This document shows positions 5,864-6,127 of a DNA stretch of 6,127 nucleotides, in pieces. The position numbers and the translations under genes are program-made. Position 1 is the first letter of the stretch. Each line of letters begins with the position of its first letter. Location of the stretch: assembly GCA_020437875.1 (NCBI GenBank), contig JAGQVR010000172.1, positions 1 to 6,127 of the forward strand. Reading direction: 5' to 3'. The stretch comes from Flavobacteriales bacterium. GTDB taxonomy: Bacteria > Bacteroidota > Bacteroidia > Flavobacteriales_F > PHOS-HE28. The notes under the pieces were generated by a model. That model saw nothing but the letters and a program-made list of their open reading frames with translations. It was not told the DNA's origin and ran no database searches.

Positions 5864-6127
5864 TCAGTGGATGCTCAGCTTCTTCTCGAGGTCCTCGAGG
5901 TAGCCGCGGAACTGCTTGTCCGTTTCCTGCAGGTTGTTCACGGTGCGGCAGGCGTGCAGCACGGTCGCATGGTCCTTGCCACCGCAGTGCGCACCGATGT
6001 TCGCGAGCGAGCTCTTCGTCATCTTCTTCGCGAAGTACATCGCGATCTGGCGGGCCTGCACCACTTCGCGCTTGCGGGTCTTGCTCTTCAACAGCTCGAT
6101 CGGCAGGTCGAAGTAATCGCACACCAC
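5864..6127 (-). CDS. dnaA: Chromosomal replication initiator protein DnaA, C-terminal part (cut by window edge)
   Basis: The last 87 codons of dnaA; the gene continues beyond the right edge, so the GTG at the edge is an internal valine codon and not a start. What is present is most of domain IV, the helix-turn-helix that binds DnaA boxes. It comprises a basic stretch (SKTRKREVVQARQIAMY, fragment residues 15-31, with the Arg-Gln that precedes the recognition region) and the DnaA signature GGKDHATVLHAC (49-60, compared with GGRDHTTVLHAC in E. coli). A terminal helix ends in DLEKKLSIH. The missing part should contain the AAA+ ATPase domain. No DnaA-box-like cluster or AT-rich origin is seen in this window, so dnaA does not sit beside an obvious oriC on this side. 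Confidence 0.97.
   Translation of the reverse strand: MVCDYFDLPIELLKSKTRKREVVQARQIAMYFAKKMTKSSLANIGAHCGGKDHATVLHACRTVNNLQETDKQFRGYLEDLEKKLSIH

Noticed and set aside
5864..6127. Replication origin near dnaA
   Set aside because: No TTATCCACA-like boxes or AT-rich unwinding region are seen anywhere in the window.

Overview
The window looks like a GC-rich chromosomal segment from a member of the Bacteroidota, most likely a Flavobacteriales-type lineage. This is inferred from three things. Proteins resemble families typical of that phylum: a GldI-like FKBP lipoprotein, two unnamed secreted Bacteroidota families, and the dnaA / low-molecular-weight phosphatase / RsmI-like methyltransferase order. 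Starts lack Shine-Dalgarno sequences. Two upstream regions carry the Bacteroidota -7 element TAnnTTTG. No mobile element, CRISPR array, tRNA or rRNA is visible. All genes except the edge-truncated dnaA appear intact.

Layout. Positions 1-76 hold nothing I can call. ndk (77-493, minus) is divergent from a two-gene unit on the plus strand: a lipoprotein of unknown function (629-1513) and a signal-peptide protein of unknown function (1538-2152). This unit ends at a perfect 10-bp hairpin (2171-2194), which overlaps the likely promoter of the next operon. That operon is three translationally coupled plus-strand genes with ATGA overlaps: an NrnA-like DHH phosphoesterase (2206-3222), a GldI-like FKBP lipoprotein (3219-3740), and a second lipoprotein with one clear C-terminal FKBP domain and a probable degenerate N-terminal one (3737-4621). 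It converges, with stop codons overlapping, on a minus-strand group read right to left: the dnaA 3' end (5864 to the right edge), a hairpin terminator (5812-5838), a low-molecular-weight tyrosine phosphatase (5333-5791) and an RsmI-like methyltransferase (4618-5346).

How the genes relate. ndk, nrnA, dnaA and the methyltransferase are housekeeping functions: nucleotide balance, nanoRNA/pAp turnover, replication initiation and probable RNA modification. The two FKBP-like lipoproteins, and perhaps the two uncharacterised exported proteins, belong to the cell envelope; the GldI relationship points to folding of secretion or gliding components. I see no clear undescribed defence or mobile system. 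The points most worth a second look are the uncharacterised exported pair, the eroded active site of the GldI-like protein, and the terminator/promoter overlap before nrnA.
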